Shown: positions 9,501-17,362, numbered from the stretch's first letter. The stretch: 35,153 bases of DNA from Nostoc sp. GT001 (GCF_030382115.1 NZ_JAUDRJ010000003.1:5544565-5579717), one strand, 5' to 3'. The notes: generated by a model not told the origin, from the letters alone. Program-made: numbers and translations.

Positions 9501-9917
9501 TGGACAAGAAATACCTAATGTTTCAAAATTGACTTTAATTAGGTTGGTTAGAATAATTGCATACAGTGCTGGTGCTGCTGCCCAGCTAAAAAAGTATCCT
9601 AATGCTACGTAACGGCCTAAGCCAGGGAAGTTCTTTAATAGCCTTGTGGTATAGTTTGGTGTTCCTCCGGCAACATCTGACCAATGTTTACCTAGACTTT
9701 GTACCTGCAAGTTAAGCAAGAAAGAAATAATCGTGCCAAAAAACCAAACTAAGATAGCTTTCGGCCCTAACGCTGCATGAATGATGGGGGCAGTACCAAT
9801 CCATCCAACATGACCAGTTAACCCGAAGCCCCAGGTTTCGAGATAACTTAGAGTCCGTGGTAGGCGCATTAGCAAGTGCTGATTGTTGTCCGCCCGTGCA
9901 GAATCGTTACTAACCAT
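6534..9917 (-). CDS. Fusion protein: APC-type amino-acid permease - PAS - GGDEF - EAL
   Basis: This is one uninterrupted 1127-residue frame. Residues about 25-530 are a polytopic permease of the amino acid-polyamine-organocation type: a first helix with a broken GLTGHVGWIG segment; ASYSIYACETTSSFIADSRHPYKT resembling APC helix 6 with its conserved Glu and downstream basic loop; and SNSPRILYQLALDRQLAP resembling the helix 8 region. A PAS domain (about 540-655) and a coiled-coil linker follow. Next is a GGDEF domain with intact GGDEF at 769-773 and an RGGD inhibitory site five residues before it. Last is an EAL domain with Glu898-Ala-Leu, ITES, DDFGTGYSSL, KIDRSF and EGIE all present. Both cyclase and phosphodiesterase motifs look active. 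It probably couples binding or transport of an amino acid or amine to c-di-GMP level at the membrane. The substrate is unknown. Weak SD (AAGAA) before the ATG. Confidence 0.9.
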   Translation of the reverse strand: MVSNDSARADNNQHLLMRLPRTLSYLETWGFGLTGHVGWIGTAPIIHAALGPKAILVWFFGTIISFLLNLQVQSLGKHWSDVAGGTPNYTTRLLKNFPGLGRYVALGYFFSWAAAPALYAIILTNLIKVNFETLGISCPETFLKVLFTAIPFILAFSGTRALALLHLFFVFPAILLLLLFCVQGVLWLAFSSPSFQFSPTSTHSLSFEEWTKWFFLASYSIYACETTSSFIADSRHPYKTLKFLTVAAWLIPPVFLGGSWVLMCSAPNPRIGDDAFLNLVAASKPFWGEFAPFLVTLLITISCLLSSATAVSNSPRILYQLALDRQLAPIFTLVSRQGVLGPAILVTFLLSLLCLNLGNVPQLVTVAGTCYLMSIMGLHLGLWMCRGKAYVLWPWWSLSFFLVEAVVLIVGGLAWNWRDFLAGLLLPIILMSGDLVLRRLRFAPLHPNWWTQRYDTKSIRNNPDFVVLQVIVLVSLICITATISWVIRDFLDRLSNNPQNSFLAILLVTLSFTGVAIACWTTLPQIIAIDEARKQARNLFITTLDTVPDTVLVLDEDGKISQTNAAAEELFQTSIQELLGQNLNQLLICYRGKPEQWSTRSEQSLKINQGLRIVESTISQPFNSLLREYIVIVRDITKRKLAEEELVQYRYQLEQLVLERTIELIRVNQQLQQDIIKRQEAQEQLLHNSLHDGLTGLPNQRLFMERVQQAIEQAQQQNNYLFAVLFLDLDRFKVVNDSLGHLLGNQLLIAISHRLKSVLRGGDIVARFGGDEFTILIEEIEDVNTAIQVAERIKKVLALPFQLNEHRVFTNVSIGIALSRADYEQAAQILRDADVAMYCAKSLGKARYEVFDPKMHEGAALLLELETALRNALLKQEEFRLDYQPIVSLTTGKIIGFEALIRWYHPERGLISPQDFIPLAEETGMIISIGQWVLYEACYQMHKWHQQFPTSQPLTISVNFSGKQITQPDVFKQVKHILQQTGLEPCCLKLEITESLLMDNFELATTVLSQLTALNVEMHMDDFGTGYSSLSYLHRLPIKTIKIDRSFVTSIGSRGENLEIIRAIVTLAHNLNMSVTAEGIETVDQLAQLKALQCDYGQGYFFLPPMEQAEVEILLAANLCGKNFLKR

Positions 9918-10033
9918 TGTTTCTTAGTGAGATTTACTGACCTTTTCACTCAATAGCTGAATCTCACCGATTATAGCTTCCGTATAACTGCTGAACTTTA
10001 GAAAAGGATAACTCATTTGTCACTGAATTGGTA

Positions 10034-10066
10034 ATTTTAGATTTTAGATTTTAGATTTTAGATTTA
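10034..10066. repeat. Heptamer tandem repeat ATTTTAG
   Basis: Four perfect copies of ATTTTAG plus a partial fifth. The repeat supplies the stop codon of the small open frame that overlaps it on the minus strand. It is an STRR-like array in a gene-poor stretch. Confidence 0.85.
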
Positions 10067-10226
10067 CTCCATACCTAAAGTATTTTTCTTCAAGAAAGAA
10101 TTTTAACTTTGAAATTTGAGATTTGTTCCACGTAGCTTGTTTATCGAGGAGTAAATAGAAATTCTCTTTCTTCAGACCTTTGTAAAAATCGAAAGGTTCA
10201 GATTTCCAACCTAATTTAATAGACAT
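10044..10226 (-). CDS. Small hypothetical ORF, possibly a gene remnant
   Basis: A 60-codon frame that I do not recognise. It is rich in Lys and aromatic residues and has no clear domain or membrane segment. Its last residues and its stop lie in the ATTTTAG repeat array, as if the repeat had replaced an original 3' end. No ribosome site is visible before its ATG. It may be a remnant or simply not a gene. Confidence 0.2.
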   Translation of the reverse strand: MSIKLGWKSEPFDFYKGLKKENFYLLLDKQATWNKSQISKLKFFLEEKYFRYGVNLKSKI

Positions 10227-10262
10227 CTAGAAATTAATTATTTATTGCCTGAAACCCTTGTG

Positions 10263-10285
10263 AAGACGTAGCACTGCTACGTCTT
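10263..10285. terminator. Palindrome downstream of parA
   Basis: The arms AAGACGTAGCA and TGCTACGTCTT are perfect 11-mers around a single C. The element lies 63 bases after the real (frame-restored) parA stop, so it may terminate parA. The AGACG...CGTCT outer arms recur at 17392-17411, so it may be a member of a dispersed palindromic repeat family rather than a dedicated terminator. Confidence 0.6.
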
Positions 10286-10347
10286 TACATTCATATCTCT
10301 AATTTCATAAATCAGAAATCATGTTGTTCATCAATGATTAACTAGAG

Positions 10348-11233
10348 CTATAGCTTTTGCAACAACTCCTGAGTTAATTGCAAGAAAGCTTTTGAACCTG
10401 CTGATTGAGGAGCATTTAAAACAGCTGGCATAAAACTATCAACAGCTTTAGCAACATTGACATCAACTAGGTATTTGTACCTTACAAATTTTATCGACAC
10501 CAAAATCTTCGACAACGCGGTGCATTACTTGTTTATAGTATCTACCAGTGAGCAGGTTAGCACTGGACATACTAAATACAATTCCCAACATTTTTATATC
10601 TATCTTGGTTTCATGTCCGTGACTATCTTTTAATTGGGCAATTCGTCTTTCTAGCAGTTGAATACCCACTACAGATAATGGTTCGGGTTTAGCAGGAAGT
10701 ATGTAGAAATCGCTGGCGGCTAAAGCACTACGAGTCAATAGATTATAGCCAGGGGCGCAATCGAGAAGGATAAAATCATATTCTTGACGTACTGGTTTTA
10801 AGATGTTATTGATTAAGACCCTTTCAAAGCGATTCCAAATCGTTTCAAAGTCCTGTTCGCCTAAAGCAGTTGCTTGCTGATGCAGCATTTCTGAAACAAC
10901 AAATTCATCATATAAATCGATGTCTCCGGGTAATAAATCTAGTCCAGGAAGATTACAAACCTGGGATTGAACAATATCCTGAATTGTGAATTTTGCTTGG
11001 GGATCTGGATTGATAACTTCGTCTATCAGATACCTAAATGTCTTACTTTGTTTACGAAGCTTGGCAAAATCTAAAGGCGACATCAAACTGAGTGTGGCGC
11101 TAATTTGGCTGTCTAAATCAAGAACCAGCACCCGCTTGCCATGATTTTTAGCTAAACAGGTAGCTAAGTTGACCGTGAGGGTGGTTTTACCAACACCACC
11201 TTTCATATTGGCAGTAGCAATTACATATCCCAT
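10348..11233 (-). pseudogene. ParA/MinD-type partition ATPase, frameshifted near the 3' end
   Basis: The N-terminus carries the deviant Walker A KGGVGKTT in TANMKGGVGKTTLTVNLA, followed by VLVLDLDSQ (Walker A') and FILLDCAPG (Walker B). These are features of ParA-type ATPases that position plasmids, chromosomes or protein cargo. The frame from the ATG at 11233 (GAGGA about 9 bases upstream) ends early at 10463 after CKVQIPS. Shifting frame at about 10477 restores KYLVDVNVAKAVDSF and goes on through QLTQELLQKL to a stop at 10348-10350, a normal ParA tail. The span is one base more than a multiple of three, so there is one extra base or two missing bases. No parB-like gene is beside it. It is either a sequencing error or a real late truncation of about 38 residues. 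Confidence 0.85.
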
Positions 11234-11748
11234 TGATTGAGTCCTCTATTGACGCATTCCCACTGTCTGTCAAGAAATAATTGAGGGGTGCGGATTGTTT
11301 TCTAGTTAACGCTAAAGCACAAACTACGAACCGATCAAATCAAACTTGACAGACTACTAGGTAGCGTACACCCCTGCTAATATCTTAAATCTTCCATTAA
11401 ATTTAATATTTTTGGAAATTCAAAATATTGATTTCAGCGATGTTGACTCGATGAGGCAGCAATATGTAGTTGGGTTTTTAGCTGGAATTGTTCTAGGAGA
11501 ATCCTTTGCTCCATAATGATAATGTTTGGCTTAATGTCGTAAGAGCGATCGCTCTCATTAAAGCAATTATAGAGGTATTGACAAATACAGTAGCCTTAAA
11601 TCAATTGTGAGAAAATAATAGTGTTGTGAATATCACTAAGTATTGGGTGCAAAATGTGGATGCATTTGCTAATTGAATTGAACGAAGCCGATCGATAATT
11701 TCGTGAAATCAAAGGCGCATTTACACACAAACTTATAAGGTAATTAAA
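11234..11748. other. 515-bp intergenic region with a spaced inverted repeat
   Basis: GTCTGTCAAG (11265-11274) and its exact reverse complement CTTGACAGAC (11345-11354) flank about 70 bases just upstream of parA. Interleaved with them are AGGGGTG (about 11284) and CACCCCT (about 11370). They could be operator or centromere-like sites for the ATPase system. A TTGACA hexamer at about 11578 upstream of the 2TM gene lacks a clear -10 partner. A HIP1 site lies at about 11546. No gene is seen. Confidence 0.5.
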
Positions 11749-12159
11749 ATGACTTACGATTCAGAAGATGTAGAACAAATACTGCAAAAAGCACTCACTC
11801 GTAAAGACAAAGGTGAATTTTCACGAGAACAGCTTTTAGAAATGGCATCTGAGTTAGGTATTTCTTCTAATATTTTGGAAGCAACTGAACAAAAGTGGTT
11901 GGCTCAACAAGAAGAGGAACGTTTACGACACAGATTTAATACTTTCCGACGCAGAGCCTTTTGGACACACTTTGTTTCTTTCCTAGCAGTGAATTTATTC
12001 CTCATTCTCTTAAATTTAATCACTAGTCCTAGTTATTTTTGGGCTATTTTCCCAGTATTAGGATGGGGGTTAGGATTATTTTTTCATTGGTGGAGTGTTT
12101 ATCAGAGTAAATCAGAGGATTACGAAATCGCTTTTCAGAAATGGCGTACACAAATTTAA
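11749..12159 (+). CDS. 2TM domain-containing membrane protein
   Basis: The 136-residue protein has an N-terminal charged helical part (about 1-65) rich in Glu, Gln and Lys, then the 2TM-domain pattern: RRRAFWTHFVSFLAVNLF leading into a membrane helix (71-91), a short loop and a second helix (96-116) with GWGLGLFFHWW. A short charged tail follows. This domain is frequent in cyanobacteria and some other bacteria, and its function is not established. A short N-terminal region like this (ILQKALTRKDKGEFSREQL) resembles SHOCT-like regulatory segments. The gene stands alone between two intergenic gaps. Confidence 0.75.
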   Translation: MTYDSEDVEQILQKALTRKDKGEFSREQLLEMASELGISSNILEATEQKWLAQQEEERLRHRFNTFRRRAFWTHFVSFLAVNLFLILLNLITSPSYFWAIFPVLGWGLGLFFHWWSVYQSKSEDYEIAFQKWRTQI

Positions 12160-12499
12160 CTTCTCCTTGAACGATCAATCTTAGATATTCAGCGATCGCT
12201 GTTGTCTAAATTTGTGCCTCCTTCTAGATAAAATCTTCTCATGAACTACTCACATTCACTGCCAGGGGTGAGTGTGAGATTTGTAATTTATAGGGAATTG
12301 CCTCTGACATCGCAAAATAGGTAAATTTGGGCAACCTTAAACTTAAGGAGTTGTGTAATCACGCCCTTTGATCCTTATCCTTGTGCTTGCCAATTTGCCA
12401 AAATAAAGCTGTAGGCTAGAATAACTACGCTTTAAAAAGCTTGATTGCCTAAACTCAGGAGCAAGGGTCGGCTGGTTAATAAGATAAAAGGAAGGGAAT
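12160..12499. other. Intergenic region with one hairpin
   Basis: The region between the 2TM gene and the phasin-like gene holds a HIP1 site near 12193 and a hairpin: CTCACATTCAC (12249-12259) pairs with GTGAGTGTGAG (12268-12278) with one mismatch and an 8-base loop. The AT-rich stretch after it is not a clean U-run, so termination of the 2TM transcript is only possible. The promoter of the phasin-like gene must lie in the right half. No gene is seen. Confidence 0.45.
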
Positions 12500-12823
12500 A
12501 TGGACAATAACAACTGGTTGCAACAGCTAATGATGGTGGGTCTTGGTACAACGTCTATAGTCGCAGAAAAACTGCGGCAAGTCAGCGATGATTTAGTCAA
12601 AGACGGTAAGCTCAATCCTGAGCAAGCCAAGGCGGTAATAGATGATATTGCCCAGCAGTTAAAGTCGGAACAGGGAAACTTCGATGTGCAAATGCAACGG
12701 CAAATGCGAAATATGATGCAGGATTTGGGGGTGGCTCGCCAGTCAGAAGTGGACGAGCTGAGGGGTAGAATAGACCGTTTAGAGCGGCAATTGCGCGATT
12801 TAGAAAATAAGCTTTGGCGTTAG
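12500..12823 (+). CDS. Phasin-like coiled-coil protein
   Basis: The 107-residue, highly charged helical protein has no signal peptide. A hydrophobic N-terminal patch (WLQQLMMVGLGTTSIVAEKL) is followed by an amphipathic region (LVKDGKLNPEQAKAVIDDI) and a C-terminal heptad coiled coil (VDELRGRIDRLERQLRDLE). The order matches the small phasin-family proteins of cyanobacteria, related to proteins coating polyhydroxyalkanoate granules. Whether this one binds such granules is not shown, and no PHA synthesis gene is in the window. The GGAAGG ribosome site lies about 7 bases before the ATG. Confidence 0.7.
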   Translation: MDNNNWLQQLMMVGLGTTSIVAEKLRQVSDDLVKDGKLNPEQAKAVIDDIAQQLKSEQGNFDVQMQRQMRNMMQDLGVARQSEVDELRGRIDRLERQLRDLENKLWR

Positions 12824-12901
12824 AATGTCCTTTGTGATTTAAACTAAATGTGTCCTGTTGGTAATCTTTTTGCCAGGATACCTAAGTAAGGAGAACTGAT
12901 T

Positions 12902-13423
12902 TTGAAACCAATTTTCCTCAGCGTGGCGTTCATGCTGGTGTGTGTTGTGCTTTTGGTTGTGGGGCAAGTAGGAAGTAAACAGAATACTGCCATTGCTGCC
13001 GAGTTAACCCAAACGCCGCCAGTATCCACAACTGTAACTGAAAACAATATCTTAATTGCGAGTAATACTATGTCTGATGCTAATGCCGTAACCACTCCCT
13101 CTGGATTAAAGTATGTGGAGTTAAAAGAGGGGACTGGGGCAACTCCTAAACCTGGACAAACGGTTGAAGTTCACTATGTCGGCACTTTAGAAAATGGTAC
13201 TCAGTTTGATAGTTCACGCGATCGCGGTCAACCCTTCAGCTTTAAAATCGGTGCTGGACAGGTAATCAAAGGTTGGGATGAAGGACTTAGCACCATGAAA
13301 GTAGGCGGTCTTCGTAAGTTAATCATCCCATCTGATTTAGGCTATGGCGCTCGTGGTGCTGGTGGCGTGATTCCACCCAATGCAACTCTAATCTTTGAAG
13401 TGGAATTGCTGGGAGTTAAATAG
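12902..13423 (+). CDS. Exported FKBP-type peptidyl-prolyl cis-trans isomerase
   Basis: The 173-residue protein begins with a hydrophobic export segment (about 4-22) followed by a polar linker to about residue 60. The second half is a full FKBP domain: [18 protein letters not shown], the active-site region [30 protein letters not shown] and [16 protein letters not shown]. It catalyses rotation of Xaa-Pro bonds, probably in the periplasm or thylakoid lumen. The start is TTG at 12902, supported by AAGGAG 8 bases upstream. The ATG at 12848 is in frame but is closed by a TAA just before the TTG, so no longer start exists. The gene is convergent with dnaB. Confidence 0.93.
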   Translation: MKPIFLSVAFMLVCVVLLVVGQVGSKQNTAIAAELTQTPPVSTTVTENNILIASNTMSDANAVTTPSGLKYVELKEGTGATPKPGQTVEVHYVGTLENGTQFDSSRDRGQPFSFKIGAGQVIKGWDEGLSTMKVGGLRKLIIPSDLGYGARGAGGVIPPNATLIFEVELLGVK

Positions 13424-13425
13424 GG

Positions 13426-13470
13426 ATTGGGGCATTGGGCATTGGTTTCTCCCAGTTCCCAGTCCCCAAT
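13426..13470. repeat. STRR-like heptamers with inverted ends between FKBP and dnaB
   Basis: ATTGGGG (13426-13432) and CCCCAAT (13464-13470) bracket GCATTGG and CCCAGT-type heptamers. The element lies between two convergent genes and could fold into a hairpin serving both as a terminator. The units match the CCCCART-like STRR type known from heterocystous cyanobacteria. Confidence 0.6.
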
Positions 13471-13477
13471 TCAATGG

Positions 13478-16400
13478 CTAAATTTTTAAATTTTGAAACT
13501 TTGTAAACTGTGGATTGAACAAAAGTTTCGCTGTACCCGTAGGCCCGTTGCGGTGTTTAGCTATAATAACTTCTGCAATACCGCGATCGGGAGTATCGGG
13601 AGAGTAGTACTCGTCGCGGTATAACATTATTACTAAATCCGCGTCCTGTTCGATCGAATTGTGAACTATGATGTTATTCGCAACAAAGTTATGCAAACCA
13701 GGAACCGTAAGATCAAAGACTTCTTCCTCGCCGCTATATTCAATTGAAATTATTTCGTCCCAATAAACATCACTTTTGGCAAGAGTAACGAGTTTAGATG
13801 ATTGAACAACTTTGCCGACTTTTAAAGCTCTTTCCCGACTTAAATTTACTTTGTAAAGAGTAGAGCCACAATACGAAATTCCAATAGAGGCTTGCAATAT
13901 CCGTGTGGTGAAGCCAATAGCCTGCATTGCAGGTACAACCTCTATTTTCCAAACATCCTTCGGAATTATATCTCTATTAGGGTTGTGAATACTGTTTTCA
14001 AGGTGTTGGAAAATATCTTGGAGTGAACGTAGCTTATATTCTCCAACTGCTCCAACATGAATAATAAACAACTGGAGATCGGGCTTACCAGTGATTATTA
14101 CATGATGTTGATTTCTGCCTTTCCCAACTTGAGGAACTGTCCTTAGTGTTGCGTTAATGCCAAGTCTTAATAAAAGTGTCTGTATATCAAAAGCTAGTCT
14201 CTGGCTACTCGTTGCATAATATGCAATAGGTCTTAAGTTTTTTCCTGCAACCAATTTTATACAGCCATCTGTACTCCAAAGGTGTCTTAAAAAGCAACTT
14301 ATTAACTCTTGAGGTTGTGAGAACAATTCTTGAGGTACAAATTTTTCATAAGACCTTAAACCAAAAACACCGAGAGAGTCTAGCCATTTGGCTATTGGAT
14401 TTCTTACATGATGAGTTAGATTCTGTGCTGCGGATAAGTAAACTTGATACCACCCACGTTCAGGTGAAATTCTAGGAACAATTGAATCTCCAAAAACTTC
14501 TGTTGCCAAGAAAGCAACATTCTGAGCTAAATCTATCTCTCTGGTAGTGTACTGTATGGCATGACGTGGTAATGTACAACCGTCGCCAATTAAATGTCCT
14601 AATAATGCAACTTCCGCATAAGTCATGGTTTGTTTACCAGAACTAGGAAGATGTCTTGGTAAACATAGATGTTGTTTAGGAGTTAATTCATCAAGTCTTT
14701 TCCAGCCATTAATTGTTAAAAATTTGTGATTACCTGTGGCACGGATTTTTCGACCCAATCGAGTTGTTAAAGTAAACAGAGGCTTTACACCAGTAGAAAA
14801 AGCATTGCTAACAATTGCTTTTTCTAGCTGCATTGTAGCTTCGTTCAACGCCCAAACTGCAAAACCAGATTTACCTGCTAATTCCTTAATTGGTACTTGC
14901 AGTCCGTCTGGAGCTAATGTTACCAAAGTATCACCTGCCAAACAACCGGATTCTCTCAAATCAGATAACATTGGACGCTTGTTTGTGCGTGCTTCCACTC
15001 CTCGACTCAACTGAGATAAGGCAATAACTGGAACAGATAATTCCCGCGCTAAACCTTTGAGTTGACGCGTAATTTTTGATAATTCTTGTACGCGATTATC
15101 ACCTGCTCCTTCCATCAATTGCAAGTAATCTATTACAATTAATCCTAATTCAGTGCCAATTTCAGCTTGCAGTCTTCTTGATTGACTACGCATTTGTGTA
15201 ACTGTAATATTCGGCGTGTCATCAATATAAATTGGCATCTCGGAGAGGATACCAATAGCGCGGCTTAAAGGTTCCCACTGCGTTTGACTCAGGCGACCAG
15301 TTCGCAAATAACTACTTTCAATTTGCGCTTCACTAGCTAATAGACGTTGCGTCAGTTGCTCTTTGGACATTTCCAAGCTAAAAAAAGCAACTGGTAATTT
15401 ATAAGAAGCAGCGATATTATGAGCTAGATTCAGACAGAACGCGGTATTGTGAACACAGATATCATTGGCGACAAAATTGTGTGTTTCTGGGATTGTTAAG
15501 TCATAAACTTGTTTGCATCCCATCGATTCAATCGAAACTATTTCATCCCAGTACACATCACTCGCTGCTAACTGTTGAAGTGGCGAATTTTCTAAAGTAC
15601 TTGCTAATATCCAAAGCCTTTCTCGTGTTAAAGCACGTTTCCCAACATGGATATTTGAATACCCTTGAATTCCGGCACGTTGAGCTAAAAAAGTCCAAGG
15701 TTCATTACCTTTAGCTGTTGTTATCTGTTCCCAAATTTCTATTGGAATGAGGTCACGATTTGTTTGATATCTCTTTTTAGCTATTGCATCTGCGACTTTA
15801 GTTAATGCCTCTTCTTTGCCAAAAATACCAATTTCTGAGATAAAATTTTTGATGCTCTGGGCATCAGTAATATCTAATTGCCAAGCTTGTCTGCGAGTGT
15901 CTTTATATTTCACAGAGCGTTTTTTCAGACTGGCAATAATTCCAAATCGCAATAACAAATGTTGTATTTGTCTAGCTAATTTTTCGCTGACAGTACAGTA
16001 GCCTAACTGCGATTGACCGCTTGTAAGTACTGTAGCCCATCCATCGGTTGCAAATAAACGATTGAGGAATAAGGAAACTTGCGATCGCTCCAATTTAAAA
16101 ATAGCTTGCGGAATGATTTTGGCATCAGCTTTTTTGCCCCATAGTCCTATGTTTTCCAACCATGTTGTTAAAGGATTCTTTTGCCCTTGAGACATAGCTG
16201 CATAGAGTATTGGGGTGCGTTCACTCCTAATTTCTATCCTAACTTTCAACTTGGGTGAAAAGCTGATAACAGCGTCTGTGAAATCATTTTGGATGCGAGA
16301 GTTAATATTAGTAAATTCTGGTGTTGAATCTGTTAAGCATCCATCACCTATGAAATATGCCAATAATTTAACTTCACACTCGCGGATAGTTTCTGTACCA

Positions 16401-17362
16401 AATACATTAAGTTTACGAGCTACAGCAATTTTATCCCCTACTCTTAATTCTGAAAGTTGTCGCCATCCATTGATGGTTAAATAAGGATGGGTGATAGTAC
16501 TTTCAATATATCGTCCTAAGCGAGTAGTAACACTAAAAACTGGTTTAATGCCGTCATTAACAAAGGCTGAAGCTTGAGTTAAATGAAACTTCCAATCATT
16601 TCCTAAAGTTATTAACTCAGCTTGCCGACGATGATATATTTCTTTAATAGTTGAGATACTCCCGTCACTCAAAAGTATTTCCACATTTTCATGCAAACAT
16701 TTCCCCATTGATGGGCGGCCCGCGATAATAATCAAATCAGAACGCTGAAAGCCGCTAGTCATGGCATCTAAATCGTAAAATCCGCAGGGAATTCCAGGTA
16801 AGGCGATGCCTTGATTTCGATCTTCAATATCCTGAAAATTATTAATTAGAGTATCAGAAATGTGAACTAAACCCGATTGGGGACGCTCTTGAGTAACGCC
16901 GAATACTTTCTGTTCTGCTTGATCTAAAACCTGTGGTAACTCGGTTTCTGTCTCGTAACCAAGATGTACAATTTCATTGCCAGCTTTAATTAACTGTCGC
17001 CGCAGGTATTTTTCCATCACCAACCCGGCTAACCCGTCGATGTTCACCGCTGACACTGTGCGGTCTACCAGAGTTGCTAATTTATTTCTGCCACCAATTC
17101 GAGCCAGTAACTCGTGGTCAGTCAACCAACTTGTGACTGAGAGCAAATCTGTGGGTTTACCTTGGGCATGGAGCCTCACAGCTGCTTGATAAATATCTTT
17201 GTGAGCGCTAATGTAAAAAGCTTCAGGAAGAAGGCGATCGCTAACTCGACTAATCGCTTCTGGATCTAGCAAAATACCACCCAAAATCGCTTCTTCCGCC
17301 TCAATATTTTGTGGTGGGAGGCGATTGCTACCATCGCCTTGAAAACTCAATTCTTCAGCCAT
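13478..17362 (-). CDS. dnaB: Replicative DNA helicase DnaB with two inteins
   Basis: The 1294-residue precursor becomes 447 residues once two inteins are removed, the normal size of bacterial DnaB, the hexameric helicase of the replication fork. Extein landmarks are the N-terminal domain (NIEAEEAILGGILLDPEAI), the Walker A GRPSMGK with the following Thr640 separated by intein 1, SLEMSKEQL, the Walker B region GLIVIDYLQLM, SQLSRGVEAR, and LSDLRESG joined to SIEQDADLV after intein 2. Both insertions sit in the most conserved ATPase motifs, so splicing of both is needed for function. rplI lies upstream on the same strand, a common cyanobacterial order. The start at 17362 gives MAEELSFQGDG, typical for the family. 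Confidence 0.97.
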   Translation of the reverse strand: MAEELSFQGDGSNRLPPQNIEAEEAILGGILLDPEAISRVSDRLLPEAFYISAHKDIYQAAVRLHAQGKPTDLLSVTSWLTDHELLARIGGRNKLATLVDRTVSAVNIDGLAGLVMEKYLRRQLIKAGNEIVHLGYETETELPQVLDQAEQKVFGVTQERPQSGLVHISDTLINNFQDIEDRNQGIALPGIPCGFYDLDAMTSGFQRSDLIIIAGRPSMGKCLHENVEILLSDGSISTIKEIYHRRQAELITLGNDWKFHLTQASAFVNDGIKPVFSVTTRLGRYIESTITHPYLTINGWRQLSELRVGDKIAVARKLNVFGTETIRECEVKLLAYFIGDGCLTDSTPEFTNINSRIQNDFTDAVISFSPKLKVRIEIRSERTPILYAAMSQGQKNPLTTWLENIGLWGKKADAKIIPQAIFKLERSQVSLFLNRLFATDGWATVLTSGQSQLGYCTVSEKLARQIQHLLLRFGIIASLKKRSVKYKDTRRQAWQLDITDAQSIKNFISEIGIFGKEEALTKVADAIAKKRYQTNRDLIPIEIWEQITTAKGNEPWTFLAQRAGIQGYSNIHVGKRALTRERLWILASTLENSPLQQLAASDVYWDEIVSIESMGCKQVYDLTIPETHNFVANDICVHNTAFCLNLAHNIAASYKLPVAFFSLEMSKEQLTQRLLASEAQIESSYLRTGRLSQTQWEPLSRAIGILSEMPIYIDDTPNITVTQMRSQSRRLQAEIGTELGLIVIDYLQLMEGAGDNRVQELSKITRQLKGLARELSVPVIALSQLSRGVEARTNKRPMLSDLRESGCLAGDTLVTLAPDGLQVPIKELAGKSGFAVWALNEATMQLEKAIVSNAFSTGVKPLFTLTTRLGRKIRATGNHKFLTINGWKRLDELTPKQHLCLPRHLPSSGKQTMTYAEVALLGHLIGDGCTLPRHAIQYTTREIDLAQNVAFLATEVFGDSIVPRISPERGWYQVYLSAAQNLTHHVRNPIAKWLDSLGVFGLRSYEKFVPQELFSQPQELISCFLRHLWSTDGCIKLVAGKNLRPIAYYATSSQRLAFDIQTLLLRLGINATLRTVPQVGKGRNQHHVIITGKPDLQLFIIHVGAVGEYKLRSLQDIFQHLENSIHNPNRDIIPKDVWKIEVVPAMQAIGFTTRILQASIGISYCGSTLYKVNLSRERALKVGKVVQSSKLVTLAKSDVYWDEIISIEYSGEEEVFDLTVPGLHNFVANNIIVHNSIEQDADLVIMLYRDEYYSPDTPDRGIAEVIIAKHRNGPTGTAKLLFNPQFTKFQNLKI
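13658..14944 (-). other. Intein 2 of DnaB (residues 807-1235) with LAGLIDADG endonuclease
   Basis: The 429-residue intein lies between LRESG and SIEQDAD, the site used by the Synechocystis DnaB intein. It starts with Cys807 (CLAGDTLVTL), has block B TGNHKFLTINGW, and ends VANNIIVHN with penultimate His and final Asn1235. The next extein residue is Ser1236, as needed for splicing. Two dodecapeptide motifs, LLGHLIGDGC (about 920-929) and FLRHLWSTDGC (about 1024-1034), each keep an acidic residue, so the homing endonuclease may be active. Confidence 0.95.
15446..16699 (-). other. Intein 1 of DnaB (residues 222-639) with LAGLIDADG endonuclease
   Basis: The 418-residue intein splits the Walker A motif between GRPSMGK and TAF. 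Cys222 begins it (CLHENVEILL), block B is STITHPYLTINGW, and it ends ANDICVHN with Asn639. The following extein residue is Thr640. The endonuclease motifs LLAYFIGDGC (about 333-342) and FLNRLFATDGW (about 432-442) are present with their aspartates. Its C-terminal block (SDVYWDEIVSIE, HNFVAND) is closely similar to intein 2, so the two are probably related. Confidence 0.95.

Noticed and set aside
13478..17362. Several 60-90 codon plus-strand frames inside dnaB and its inteins
   Set aside because: They are antisense to a confidently coding region and show no family features.
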